Assembly: GCA_024336345.1 (NCBI GenBank)
Contig: JANFOG010000001.1
Location: 2,294,001-2,358,000, forward strand
From: Mariannaea sp. PMI_226
Taxonomy: Eukaryota; Ascomycota; Sordariomycetes; Hypocreales; Nectriaceae
DNA: 64,000 nucleotides
Reading direction: 5' to 3'
In this document: in pieces, positions 11,760 to 23,345 of the stretch
How positions within the stretch are numbered: position 1 is the stretch's first letter
Layout: every line of letters starts with the position of its first letter
Translations under genes and position numbers: made by a program
Notes under the pieces: model-generated
The model's input: only the letters and a program-made list of their open reading frames with translations
Told to the model about the DNA's origin: nothing
Databases searched by the model: none

Positions 11760-12558
11760 TAATTTCTTCTTAGTTAGGTTACTATAGCGGATATACCTTG
11801 GTTTCAGTCCATTTGATCTAATCACTTTCATCAGTCAAAAACGCTCAATTACTGATTTTGTGCTTAGTTGCCAGCCAAATAGGTCCCATAAACTCGTTCT
11901 TCAATCCACGTGAGCTAGCCAGTCAATGGCTTCCCCTGCTACCATAATGAAAGTAAAAGGAGCTAACCGCACCAAAATACCTTCCTGGGTAAAATTCCAG
12001 CTGGAAGCCTTGGATCGCTATTATCGAGAGATGTGTTGCTACATCCAAGTTATTGGACCTTCTCGGTCCTAGAAAAACAAATCAAGGACAATAATAAATC
12101 TACTTTATCAAAAGTTAATAGAACCAGACCGTGAGACAAATTAAATCCTCATTGGTTCGCCAAAGTAAATGTAGTTGGAGATTATAGTGAAAACGATAGA
12201 TGTTCCTGTACGCGGCCTCTCTCTCCTTTAAAGCATGAAATCGGTGAAGCGGGGGCAATGCCGAGAGAAGCCTGAATGTCAACTCGCTGGCAAGCTATGA
12301 ACTGGATACAATATTTCGACAGCCCACACAGAAAGGAAAGGGGAGTCGGTGGCAGCGGAGCTCGGCCGACTATCCCGGTTGCGCGATTGGCTGGAGCCTC
12401 GGGGCATATCACACTTGTTTCTATTCCCGTTCGCTAACTGGGATGACGATGGGACGGCAATTAGTAACGGGACTTCTGAAAGCAATACATAGTCTTACTT
12501 CCTCCTCAATCTTTGGTCCTTTGCGTTCTTTTCAACCTATAGTATTGAGTCAATAATT

Positions 12559-14073
12559 GTGTGTCCAATCAGAGACAAATCTCTACAGAGTGCCCATGGC
12601 GCCAAACTCGCTGGCATGATGGCTCATTCACCTACGACTACCCCTGTTTCTCCCATGATTGCCACGGCCAACGAACATCTACCAAAGTTCATTCATAACA
12701 GCCATGATACTCAGGATGAAGAAGTGCCAAATGAAAAGTGCCACCCAGGCAACAATATATCACCAACCCCCCCGGTACCTGACCCCATAAATGAAACCGA
12801 GGGAGGAGCTTTGGCATGGCTTCAAGTAGCTGGGTGCTTTTTTCTGTACTGGAACAGCCTGTGAGTGGTAGCGGTTATCAATCAGATTCAATTTGTTTCA
12901 ATCTGTTTTGACAAGAAACTGACCTTGGCCAGGGGCCTCATAAACACCTTTGGCGTGTTCCAGACATACTATGAGAACCATCTCCTGAATAATATGACCC
13001 CGTCAGCAATCTCATGGATTGGCTCGATACAAATGTTTTTCCTCATGTCTGTCGGCATCATCATTGGCCCTTTATATGACGCAGGCCACTGCCACGCCTT
13101 GCTCCTAGTTGGTTCGTTCCTTGTCGTGTTCGGCTTCATGATGACCAGTCTGTGCCAAACCTATTGGCAAGTCATGCTCGCCCATGGTGTGTGCGTAGGC
13201 CTCGGAACGAGCTTCTTATCCATTCCGGGCATCGCAATCATCCCGGCTTATTTCAAAACGCAGCGCGCTAGGGCGATGAGCACAGCTACGGTCGGGAGTT
13301 GTCTGGGAGGTACCATATACCCTCTCATATTTCAATCGTTGCAACCGCGCATCGGGTTTTCTTGGACAGTCCGTGTTCTTGGATTCATATCTCTCATTAT
13401 GTGCTGCTTCTCCATCGCTGTTCTGCGTCCACGACAGCGCGGAGGGCGCCGGTTTTCGGGTCTACGATCACTTGTGGATCGTACAGCATTCGAGAGCCCC
13501 GCGTATTCGGTCTATACTGTAGGCATCGTCTTTAGCAACGTTGCCTGGTTCGTGCCAGTCTTTTATCTGCAGTCATATGCACTCACCCATGGAATGGAAG
13601 GCAAAATCTTAGCATTTTATCTCGTTGCTATCTTGAACGCTGCGTCCATCCCAGGTCGAATTCTCTTGGCCATGCTGTCCGACAAATTTGGTCCGGTCAA
13701 CACTTTTGTCTTTATCACCGGATCAACTGCGATTGTGACCTTCTCGTGGGCTGCGGTCGATACTGGTGCCGGAAGCATTGTGTTTTCTGTCTTCTATGGG
13801 TTCTTCTCCGGAAGTTTAGTCGCAGTAGCACCAGTTGTGCTCACGTCCTTCACCAAGGATTTGAGTCTATTGGGAACGCGACTCGGCATGGTTGCATTCC
13901 TCAAGGGATTTGGTTCTTTGATTGGGTCCCCTATTGCTGGTGCCATATTGGGAGATTCCAAACATTACCTTGGCGTTCAACTATTTTCAGGGCTCTGCTT
14001 CACAATGACGCTTGTCTTTATGGTTGGCTTGCGCATAATTCTGAATAGAAATGACTGGCGGGCTATTCTATGA
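12559..14073 (+). CDS. MFS transporter, monocarboxylate-permease (MCT) type
   Basis: Predicted 480-residue major-facilitator protein similar to fungal monocarboxylate-porter-like permeases, a group that includes transporters of unknown substrate. Two exons, 12559-12860 and 12933-14073, give 481 codons; the junction restores the family motif NSLGLINTFGVFQTYYE at the start of helix 1. The N-terminal 90 residues are hydrophilic and Ser/Thr/Pro-rich, as is usual. About twelve hydrophobic segments follow, including ISWIGSIQMFFL, the VGSCLGGTIYPL helix and the C-half LGTRLGMVAFLKGFGSLIG block. The start could also be the Met at 12616 or 12619, which would remove about 20 disordered residues. The substrate is not predictable. 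It is isolated from neighbours by long spacers. Confidence 0.85.
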
Positions 14074-14435
14074 GAGTCTCGCAGTCTTGCCTGTGAAGCA
14101 GATATGAGAATGAAAAGCATAGAGAATTAGAATGATGAATGGCGAGACAATAGAGAAAAACATGGCTCTGGCTTCCTAAAAGCTCGTTAAAAATCACGCC
14201 CATCTCCATCTTCGAAGGTGATATGGCATTTGGATTTGAAGAGTAATAGCCGGTAAGCTTGTGAAGGGAATTGGGACCCGGTAACCCATCTGGAAGAATG
14301 AAACCTTTTGTTGAGAAAGAGAATCTAATTAAAATAAAAAGAAATCAAGCCTTTGAAGTATCCTATAATATCCCCGTTAAACGCGCCTATACCTGGAAAT
14401 ATCCGAACTGAAGAAGATTGACAGACCATCTGCTT
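14074..14435. other. Convergent intergenic region
   Basis: Short spacer between the 3' ends of the MFS transporter (+) and the SGNH esterase (-); AT-rich with A-rich stretches. No gene is seen. Confidence 0.5.
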
Positions 14436-15650
14436 TTAACCCCAAGCTTGCTTCGCAGCCCGCTCTCCAATGAGCTTGTGAATACTTTGTGCTGGATGAG
14501 CACCGTCCCACCACAACTGTGAACCCAAGTTAGTGACGAGAGAAGAAAACAATTCTATCAAATGTGTATTAAGGTGAAACTTACGCAATCCATGCCATTC
14601 TTATTGCGGCAGGTGGTGTTCGGGGCGCCATAAGCCTGGGGATCCATGAAAGCTCCCCAGAATATGTCAGATGTTAGTACTAGGCTCGCTCTTACGTCAG
14701 GATTGACATCTCTAAACTCATCCAACTGCTGTCGGAGATGGAGATTGAAGGTGCTGATAAAGTAGCGAGCCTTGGTATGGTCAATATTGGTCACGTCTAG
14801 CTGGAAAATGGGCACTAGATCAAATGCTTTTTGTACACGCCATCAGCTCAGGTTTCCGATCTCATTAGGGAGCTACAGTGGCATGTTAGACTTACGCGCC
14901 AATTCCAAGAACATGAACTGTCGAAGCCCAAGATCGTACACTGTCTGAGCTTGATCGAACAAGGACTCAACGAGCCGTGGCACCGTGGCAGTCAGGTTGC
15001 GGAAGGCGTAGCTTCTCCCAAGGTCATTGATGCCGAACCAGATCGCTGCCAGCGCGTTATCCGCTGTCCAAGGAGCGTATTCAGGTTTTTGAGCGATGGT
15101 CTCGTTGAAGGCTTGAATCTGCTGCCCAAAGGAACCGAATGTCTCGAGTCTGGGACGAACGAGGTTGCGGTCAATCACACAACCACCGCTGGCAAAATTC
15201 CAAGCCAAAGTAAGCGTTGAGTTGAACTCTGAGATCATATAACCAATCCAGTTCTTGCCGCCAGTTGAGGTTTCTCCCGGCCATTTTGGGTTCCCAATGG
15301 GGTTACTGGCCGAGGGATTCGCATCAGAAGACGGTCCGGTGAGGTTGTGTTGGAAGCCCGTCCTGGACCAGGAATCACCACTGCTTTCGTGTTAACTAAA
15401 TTACTGCAGGCTTGCAACTCGCAGGCGCGTCTATATCGGGCACGAACAAGACAACGAAGTATCGCACATTGCTGCCAGAAGGCTCTGTTGTATTACTCTC
15501 TGGCCCTGTGGAGAGGTCATAGAGGGCCGGGAGGCTATTAAGGGGCGTTGTGAAAATGAGGAATGCAAGGATGAGACTTGTTGAGATCAGGGCGACTACT
15601 GCCGTGATCACTTGGGGCCTCATTTTCGGCGAGTTTACGCGTAAAGACAT
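14436..15650 (-). CDS. SGNH/GDSL-family esterase (acetylesterase, CE16-like)
   Basis: Predicted 332-residue hydrolase of the SGNH fold. Fungal relatives deacetylate plant cell-wall polysaccharide fragments or other esters. Exons (minus): 15650-15448, 15380-14896, 14814-14585, 14516-14436; phases agree. The first junction restores the nucleophile block VVFGDSWSRTGF, the second exon has the GxND block in WFGINDLGRSY, and the last exon has the catalytic Asp/His block WWDGAHPAQ. The N-terminus (MSLRVNSPKMRPQV, then about 20 hydrophobic residues) is a signal anchor or uncleaved signal, so the protein enters the secretory route. An ATG at 15722 is in frame but adds only a Ser/Phe-rich leader. The first donor, GTTCGT, is weak but gives the family motif. 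Confidence 0.85.
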
Positions 15651-17595
15651 TGAATTATTCGAAAATATACAGATGTAGACGGGAAAAGAAAAAGAAAACC
15701 CCTCTCTCCTGGGGCTTTTCACACTCAGGAGGTTACGACGAAAAGTTCAAAAGGGGTGATTGATTACGAGTATCTTCACCTCAGCTGTGGTGAGAATTAA
15801 TTGTTATCTATTCAGCATTAATCCAAATTAGGTATTTGATTGTCTTTCTTTTTGTTGTTTGAAGCCACAAATGAGCTTTAAAATCAGCCACAAGGGCACA
15901 GCTTATTTTCTTATTCTATTTTACTTCAATTTTTTTTTATATCTGACAGCAGTGGTGCCAGCAGCTGATAACTGGCTATTCAGCTCCCCCCTGACTGTCT
16001 CACTTACAGTGCCTATTTGTCCGTCCCTGGTTTTTTTTAAGCCAGAATTGCCTTAGCCGCTGAGAGGAGAATGGGGCGGCAGTAAGCATAACTCAACCCA
16101 ACTATGTGAGAGATTGGTGGCGCTGTGATTCGCAAGGATATTGGAGTAAGATGCCTGGCGGCCCCTGTCCGTCTCCTTTAGCTTGATGGACGGATTGTCC
16201 TTAGCCGCATCTGCATCCAATTGCCGGACCACTGATCTACATAGTCCTCCGGATGGACGGAGTAGAGGTACAAATGGGCTGTAGTCATACTATGCATGTC
16301 ACTGGTGAGGACTGGTACCTGGCCTCAGTTGTACTAGCTGATAAGCTTGAGATGCGATGTCGGATGGGCCAACCAGGGGCCAACCAGTGATGAAGCTGGA
16401 GTCTGTCTATCTTGCCAAACCTGCGCGACTTTTTATCTCCCCTCCAACTAATCTGTAATTTTTTGCGTAGTCCAACAAACAAATCGAGAGATGGCGGGAT
16501 ATTCCGTCAGTACGTTGACAGGACGACATGTTTCTGTGTCTCAAAGGGCAGCAACAACAACGAGTTGCTCTTTCGAATAGCCGTGCCAGCTCAATGCCCA
16601 ATGCGACCATGGAGCTACTATTCTACTCGCCAACACCTGAAGAGGATAACTGTTCTATGTCTTGGCTCTTCATCCCTTCAATGTTCTGCATTCACCTAGG
16701 GAGCATATTCTCACCATCATTCTCAATTGAAGGCTTTCGCCGGGGAGTTTTCGTCCACCCGACCTTCAGCATAGTGGTAACCGTTGGCTCCATAAGAAGC
16801 ACTACTGCCGTACTGTTCAATGCCGAAGGCCGCGAGGTCCCAATTTCTAGGCCTAGACCTTCTCAACATCTTTGTGGATACACAAGCCTAACAGCCTTGT
16901 GGGTTGACTAGACAGTGCCGAGATGAGTACAGTAGGGCCATTTGTTGAGTCCATTCTCTTGTGGGACTGTGGGACGTCGATACCATTCAAACTGTTGATC
17001 CATTGCACCAGTGAGGAAGGGGTTCCGGTCCGAACGTGAACAGCCTAAAGATCCCCCTTGCCATGTTCAACTGATGGCCTTGTCATTGTGTTCTTGTTCC
17101 TGGGGAGATCGAGCGGGGTCTCGGCGTATCTCAAAGTCAGAACGTTGAATCGCGGGACGCTCCCGGCCGATCGCCTCTGGTGGTTTCGATGATCCTATCG
17201 AAAAACTAGTATGTTGTTGGAATGGCTCCGCCGCAACCCCGCACCGCACTTGTGCCACCCGAGGAACGATGATGTTTCTTTGACACATGTGACCCAACAG
17301 TTATGAAGAAAGTCTGGGGAAGTTGGTGACGGAGAGTAAGTCCTGCACACCATCCCAGGATGTCAACATCTCCTCGGCACAATCATTCATTGCGGGGATG
17401 AGCCCGCGGATACCGGGCCCGATTACAAGCGAGATGGCGCATGGGTTCCAACATCGAGCTCTTATGGAGTTGACTGGCCTCCTCTTGGGGTTGTGTAACC
17501 CGTAAATCTGTTCAGAAGTACGATAGATCTCCATTACCTGTGCGGAAGAAAGAACAAAAAAAAGAGAAAAAAAAATTCTCCAGCAATTACCTGCC
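15651..17595. other. Divergent promoter region
   Basis: Shared upstream region of the esterase (-) and the alcohol oxidase (+). Several open frames of 60-145 codons occur but none shows family motifs, and they overlap each other on opposite strands. CGGA/TCCG-rich sequence at 16150-16265 could hold zinc-cluster factor sites, but none is specific enough to call. Confidence 0.45.
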
Positions 17596-19916
17596 ATGTC
17601 CGCTTCACCCCCCCTCCCGCTGCCTGCGCCTGTGGCAGCCCCCTCAGCCCCAGATCTCTTGAATCCGACGCAGTGGAAGATTCTCATGTCAATTTGTGAT
17701 ACCATCATCTTGTCCGTCCATACGTCAGAGCCAGGCAAGCTCGTTGACGTCTCCGAGACATTTCAGAATGACGCACTTGAAGCGCTACCATCACGGCGAG
17801 ACACCTCGGCGAGTCGGGTAAAAGCATATCTTGAAGAGGGAGCATCGACGATCCCAGAGTATAGAGAGCTCCTCAGGAGAATATTCATTGTTCTGCTGTT
17901 ACCATCAGTACGAAAACAGCTTTTGCAAATGCTGAGTCTTCTCAGGTTAGTCTTAGACTGGAGCATTGACCCTTGAGCGACGCAAAGTTTAGGCATCTAA
18001 CAATCCCCTAGTTATTCGGCTGGCTCTGTCGTTCTTACTGGCAGAACAACGATTATTTCAGAGCAGCCCTTGGATATACGTCAACAAATCATCCAAGGCT
18101 GGGTCACCTCCCGATTCGGAGCGCTACGTCTCTTTGTGCGGCAGCTCACACTGGTCTCGAAACAGCTCTGGCTTCGGACAAGCCCAAACTTGCAGCCAAT
18201 TCTTGGGTTACCCAGGATGCCAGTTTACGCTCCTCTGGGTAAAGGGCACGAATTCAACTTCATCCAGTTGCCTCCTGGAGAAGAACCGGAGACACTCGAG
18301 ACCGATATTGTGATCATTGGCAGCGGCTGCGGCGGGGGAGTTTGCGCCAAGGAACTCGCTGAAGCTGGGATTCGGGTCATCGTCGTGGATAAGGGGTATT
18401 ACTGGTCTCCTGAATATTTTCCCATGACCGCTGTGCAGGGCCCGAGCCACTTGTTCATGAATGAGGGCCAAATCAATTGTGAATACCTCCTTTTCACCAC
18501 GAAAGATTCTGGTTTAGGTTTTGCTGACTACCCTTAGCCGATGATGGATCTGTCAACATAGTTGCGGGTTCGACTTGGGGCGGTGGTGGAACCATCAATT
18601 GGTCTGCCTCGCTTCAGCCCCAAGGCTTTGTCCGACGAGAGTGGGCTGCCAAAGGCCTTCCCTTTTTCACCTCGACAGCTTTCCAAGAATCTATCGACCG
18701 AGTGTGCGATACGATGGGCGTGTCTGCTGAGCACATCAAGCACAGCAAGCCCAACGCTCTTCTCCTGGAAGGATCACGGAAGCTAGGCTGGGCACATGCT
18801 GCAGTGCCACAAAACACGGGTGGCTCCGAGCACAGTTGCGGCCACTGTCATCTCGGATGTCGTTCTGCGGAGAAACAAGGACCAGCCGTGTCTTGGCTCC
18901 CAAGGGCTGCATCAGCTGGTGCTAGGTTCATGGAAGGTCTCGATGTAAAGAAGATTGAATTCACAAAAGTTCGAGGCCACCAGGTTGTGAATGGTATTAG
19001 AGGCACCTGGAAAAGCCGGGACGAACACAAAGGCGTTGCTGGAACTCCTACTGTGACGAGGGAAGTGTTCATTCAAGCCAAGAAGGTGATTGTGTCATGC
19101 GGCTCGCTTCAATCACCTTTGCTTCTGCTACGATCCGGTCTGACGAACTACCAAATTGGCCGAAACCTCTACCTGCATCCGGTCTCCATGGTTGGAGCAG
19201 TCTATGACGAGGAGACTCGACCTTGGGATGGTCCTATCTTGACTTCAGTAAGTCCCGAATTCGAAAACCTCGACGGTCACGGCCACGGCGTGAAGCTTGA
19301 AGCGACGAACATGCTGCCTTGGAGCTGGCTTACTTGGGCTCCCTGGACTGAAGGGTTGAAGTACAAACAACTGGCAGCAAAAATGAACCGTATGGCTGGA
19401 TTCATTAGCGTTCCGAGAGACAGAGATCCTGGTCGCGTCTATCCAGACTCAGACGATGGCCGCTGTCGGATACAATATCATCCGTCGAACTTTGACAAGG
19501 CCAACATTCTCGAAGGGCTCGTTGCATTGGCTCGAATCAGTTACGTTACAGGAGCTCGGGAGATATTTACCATTGTCCCCGGCTTCGAGTCTTTTGTGCG
19601 AAAAGACGGGACTGATCAAACCGAAACGGATGCCGAGTTCGAAACTTGGATCACGAAGATGCAAGCTCATGGCTTCCCTACGCCAGAGACTTACTGGATA
19701 TCAGCTCATCAAATGGGAAGCTGTCGTATGTCAGCAAAACCGAAAGATGGTGTTGTAGCTGCTGATGGCCACGTCTGGGGTACAAAGGGTCTTTACGTTG
19801 CCGATGCGAGTGTGTTTCCTACTGCTAGTGGGGTGAACCCATCCGTCACAGTCATGTCTATCGCCGACCATATCAGCAGATTGATCGCGGCGAAATGGGC
19901 GGAACAGAAGCTTTGA
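17596..19916 (+). CDS. Long-chain fatty alcohol oxidase (GMC oxidoreductase)
   Basis: Predicted 731-residue flavin oxidase of the long-chain alcohol oxidase branch of the GMC family, which converts fatty alcohols to aldehydes with release of H2O2. Exons: 17596-17945, 18012-18478, 18538-19916 (732 codons). The dinucleotide-binding motif IVIIGSGCGGGVCAKELAEAG is in exon 2. The second intron (59 bp) joins MNEGQIN to SDDGSVNIVAGSTWGGGGT, the substrate/FAD region. The C-terminal block has SAHQMGSCRM with the active-site His and the closing GLYVADASVFPTASGVNPSV. An alternative 26-bp intron is too short to splice. The length matches the family (about 700-750). The C-terminus QKL is only a weak match to a peroxisomal PTS1 signal. 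Confidence 0.9.
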
Positions 19917-21284
19917 GCGAAACCATTGAAGTGTTTGAGAGTAAATCCTTTTTGTATATGGATTGCTTATGTACTTTGTATCAATGCCAACGTCAACTGA
20001 TCATTTTACCTCTCGTTACTGAGGAGACCGCAAACCGCGGTCGCTAATGAAGCATACATCACTCAAAGAAAACCGTGAACACAAGTTTAGCAGTCATTTG
20101 AAGAAAACTAGGGCAATCCCAGCTTGGTTTCTCCCGATCCTTGTGATGCCGAGTCCAACTTACCACTTATGCATACCGAATGTGGGCTTCAGCCCCCAAA
20201 AGTTAGATGACAGACATAAGCATTATCGTGCACATACATATATGTGATTAGTTAATCTCTAGCCAGATATTGTTCTCTCAATCAATTCATTATGTCCTTT
20301 CTTTTCGCTCTCAATCGCGCATCGCAATACCGGGACACAATACCGGGTTGTATTCCGGTTTTGCGGTTTTCAGGCAATCCGAGTGGATAACGAGGCATTG
20401 TTAGATCTGAGAACATGGGAACCCAGTCGAGATCGGTTGCAGCCGCATGGCCGCCCCATGCCACGTAAGGGCCTGTGAATGGGTCGATATTCCTTGCCCT
20501 TCTGCAGGAAATCGGACGGTTGTTTGAGGACCCTTGTCGTCTGCCGAAAACAACTAGCCACCAAGCTGACATGTTTTGATGTCTTGCCCGCTCAAGGAAC
20601 AGAACCCAAGAAGCAAAATTTCACTGGGTTTGAGTATTTTTGATCCCCTGGGAGGACAGACTCATCGGACATAATTTGATTGAATTGGCTTCTAGGAATT
20701 GCACGACATACATGCTGTTCAGAGAGGACAAACTAAACTGAAGGTCATCAAGCCGTGCTCTGGTTTCAATAGATCTTGTATCGAAGTTTGCTGCCGTCCT
20801 GTACCTACAATGACGAGAGCAAGGAATGTTTTTCCAAAATAAAGAATTGCTTTTTCTTAGAGTCCCCTAGACAATTATAACTCTTGGAATATGGAAATGA
20901 GAGGGGAAGTGATTTCTGTCTGGGAGAATGACTTTTTCTGAGAATTCCAGATAGAGGTATATTTTCAGCATTTGATTATTGCACCTTACTCATATAAGAG
21001 GCAGAAAGTTGGATACAACGGGAGATATCAATGTGAAAATGAGGTAATACTGAGACATAGAACGCGGGGTTTTATTGATAATTTGTAGCCTGGAGCAGTA
21101 CGACCCAAAGAAAATATACCCGAATATCCAGACCTCAATGCTCCCATGAAGACTCTCCATCCTTTACTTTGATCCTCCAATCTGATGGTACATTTATGGA
21201 GTCGCCATAATCAGCCAGCTTATCCCGATGTTTTAATTCCTTTTTTTCTCCTTGTGACTTTGGACTGTACAGATATGCGATCAT
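19917..21284. other. Convergent intergenic region
   Basis: Spacer between the alcohol oxidase (+) and the small minus-strand gene. AT-rich; no coding pattern recognised. Confidence 0.5.
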
Positions 21285-21698
21285 CTAGTAAAGACCAACA
21301 CAGATGTCACCCTTGACACGAGCAGTTAAGTGAACCTCAGCCTCAAGATCGAGCTTGAGACCAACAAGGAGGGCAGCAGAGGTGTTCTTGCCCTTATCAT
21401 CGGTAGCACCCTTGAGAAGCTGGCCTGAAAAGTTGTTAGATACATCTAGAGAAAACCAACTGTAGCATGGCATACTGACCTGCAGGTTGGCTGAGACCAG
21501 TGGCAGTGGGCAGCGGCACAACAAACTGGCTCTTGGAGGGCTCATCATCAGAGACGTAGGGGTTCTTGGCGATGCTATTGACAAAATCAGCAAACTTATC
21601 AAAAAGGCAGCACAATGGGTTGATTCAGAAGCAATCGCCCGTATGCCACTCGAAGCCATCGGCTCGGCGGAGAAGTCTTACGCAGTAGGGGCAGACAT
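21285..21698 (-). CDS. Small 83-residue fungal protein, three exons
   Basis: Three exons (minus): 21698-21682, 21574-21480, 21424-21285, with good GT/AG borders and consistent phase, give 84 codons. The product starts MSAPTAIAKNPYVSDDEPS and ends in a beta-strand-like, regularly alternating block (VGLKLDLEAEVHLTARVKGD). The C-terminal pattern of hydrophobic and charged residues resembles small ascomycete proteins ending in K/ELDLE.EVHLTARVKGDI, which I know only as uncharacterised. There is no signal peptide or membrane helix; it is likely cytosolic. The first exon is only 17 nt, so ordinary ORF calling would miss the true N-terminus. The leader before the ATG (CTGTCAAT) is consistent with translation start there. 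Confidence 0.75.
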
Positions 21699-23345
21699 AT
21701 TGACAGTTTTCGGTGGTTGGCCGGGCTAAATATCGATGTGATAGATAATATTGAATGGTGATGATATAGCGATGTGAGTGTATGAGTTTCTGATATTCCA
21801 AGAGTCTGATTTACGGGCAATGATTCGAAGTCTTATATAGATGAAATCTTGGGACCGGGATCTCCAAATTTGGGGGCCAACCGGTCAATATCCTAAATCT
21901 TCCGAATGCCCTCAAGTAGAAAAAAATTCTGAAACTCCTTGATCCCTGGGCGAGACGCAGATACAACGACTTCTTTCGTTGATGTGTTGTCATGTACGGC
22001 CCACCGGAACAGAGACGGCGGTTAGTGAAGACCCTGGGACAAGACTTCAATGCACACCTGCATGGCCTGGCAACGATGATATACACGATAGAAAAGGCAA
22101 GCACATATTCACCCGACACATATGCACGACATCGGTCGATTGAATTGACGGCCGCTTCCGATTCCCCGTTGTCGATATTTTGCATTCGTCCTGTCGGATG
22201 CGGTTGTAAGGGACAGGGTTGTTGGGGACATTGGATGGTCTACGACATATACACACATTTTTAGCAGCACTGGTGGGATCAATTTTAAGCTAGGGGACTG
22301 CCCTTGCGATCTATTTTCAATCTCGAAGTCAAGGTCGTTTACATTGAGTTATTCGGATATTTCCACTCTTCTTTGGTACACTTGCGTTTCTGCGTTTCCA
22401 CTGCCGCTGTTTCTAGAGGAATTGAGTAATGATTGATTTGCGGATGGCACTTTAGATAACTATGCCCGATTCTTTTTTGGGTGGATCTCAATTTTTTTTT
22501 TTATTGCTGTTGTTCTCGTATATCAGCATCGTATGTTTTTTCTAACAAGCTCGCGTTTGAAATGTCAATACCATGACTAAAGTCGCACAACGAACGTCTT
22601 TGATGCTCCAAATGAAACAGTACAGTCTCGCTAATACTAGCTGAGGACTCTGGGCGACGTTTCTGAGACTACAGTGATGCTCTAACGCGCCGCACACATG
22701 TTCTGGGTGACGGACTTTTAATGCACGGAATGGGTTATGAGCTGATGCCCAATTCAACAAATCTGTTGACAGACAGGGATCATACCGGTTTGATGAAACA
22801 GAGACAACGGAACTTTGCACAAGTCCAATCATGAGACCAATTGACAGGCCACACCACATATATGGCTCAATATGCAGGGCAATTGAGATATTACGGGGAA
22901 CCATGTGAAAGATGTTATGAGCCGACTGAAAGCCGCTGAAAAACCCAGGGCGATTGGTAGAGACCGAACCGGAGGAATAACATGACTGCATTGAAATATT
23001 CCGTTGTTATGATGACACCCATACTTGCGGATCTAATTTTCACAACGAAGAATGACTAGGGAATTTATTGTTTAAAAAAGCCATAGAGCTTCCTAGATGG
23101 TAGTTATTGAAGTCCTCCATTTGTTGAGTAGACCAGCTGATCTCTCTCCAAGTTACCCGAATTGGCATTGCGGGGTAGTAATCGAGATGCGAAAGACGCG
23201 GGATAACCCGAATTCAGACAACCCCCAACAGTGGACTTTCTTTACTGTAATTCTCATGTTATATTTTGCAGTTCATGACCTTGCAATAAAGTCAGTGATA
23301 ACACAATAAGCTATTGTTGCCAGCTTGTTGACGAAAAGGATTTCA
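21699..23345. other. Divergent intergenic region
   Basis: Upstream of the small minus-strand gene and of the succinyl-CoA-ligase alpha-like gene. One 149-codon frame on the minus strand (22991-22542) starts with ATG but has no recognisable motif or splice context; it is not called as a gene. Confidence 0.45.

Larger units (their letters stand above)
7097..12558. other. Gene-free stretch of about 5.5 kb
   Basis: No open frame over about 100 codons and no recognisable protein pattern on either strand. It contains low-complexity and structured sequence: repeated CAGGTCGT units near 8592-8632, a 16-bp palindrome at 9028-9043, an inverted repeat and a cluster of CTATAG motifs near 10.98-11.09 kb, and a T20 run followed by a GA microsatellite at 11726-11759. 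Much of 9.3-12.2 kb is AT-rich. The 5' end holds the GPCR promoter and the 3' end that of the MFS gene. An eroded transposable element is possible but not shown. Confidence 0.55.

Noticed and set aside
17301..17738. Minus-strand frame of 145 codons overlapping the alcohol oxidase start
   Set aside because: No motif or splice context, and it overlaps the supported N-terminus of the oxidase.
18512..18537. 26-bp intron in the alcohol oxidase gene
   Set aside because: Too short to splice; the 59-bp intron 18479-18537 with the same acceptor gives the family sequence.
22542..22991. Minus-strand frame of 149 codons
   Set aside because: Starts with ATG but shows no recognisable domain and lies in AT-rich spacer; not enough support for a gene.
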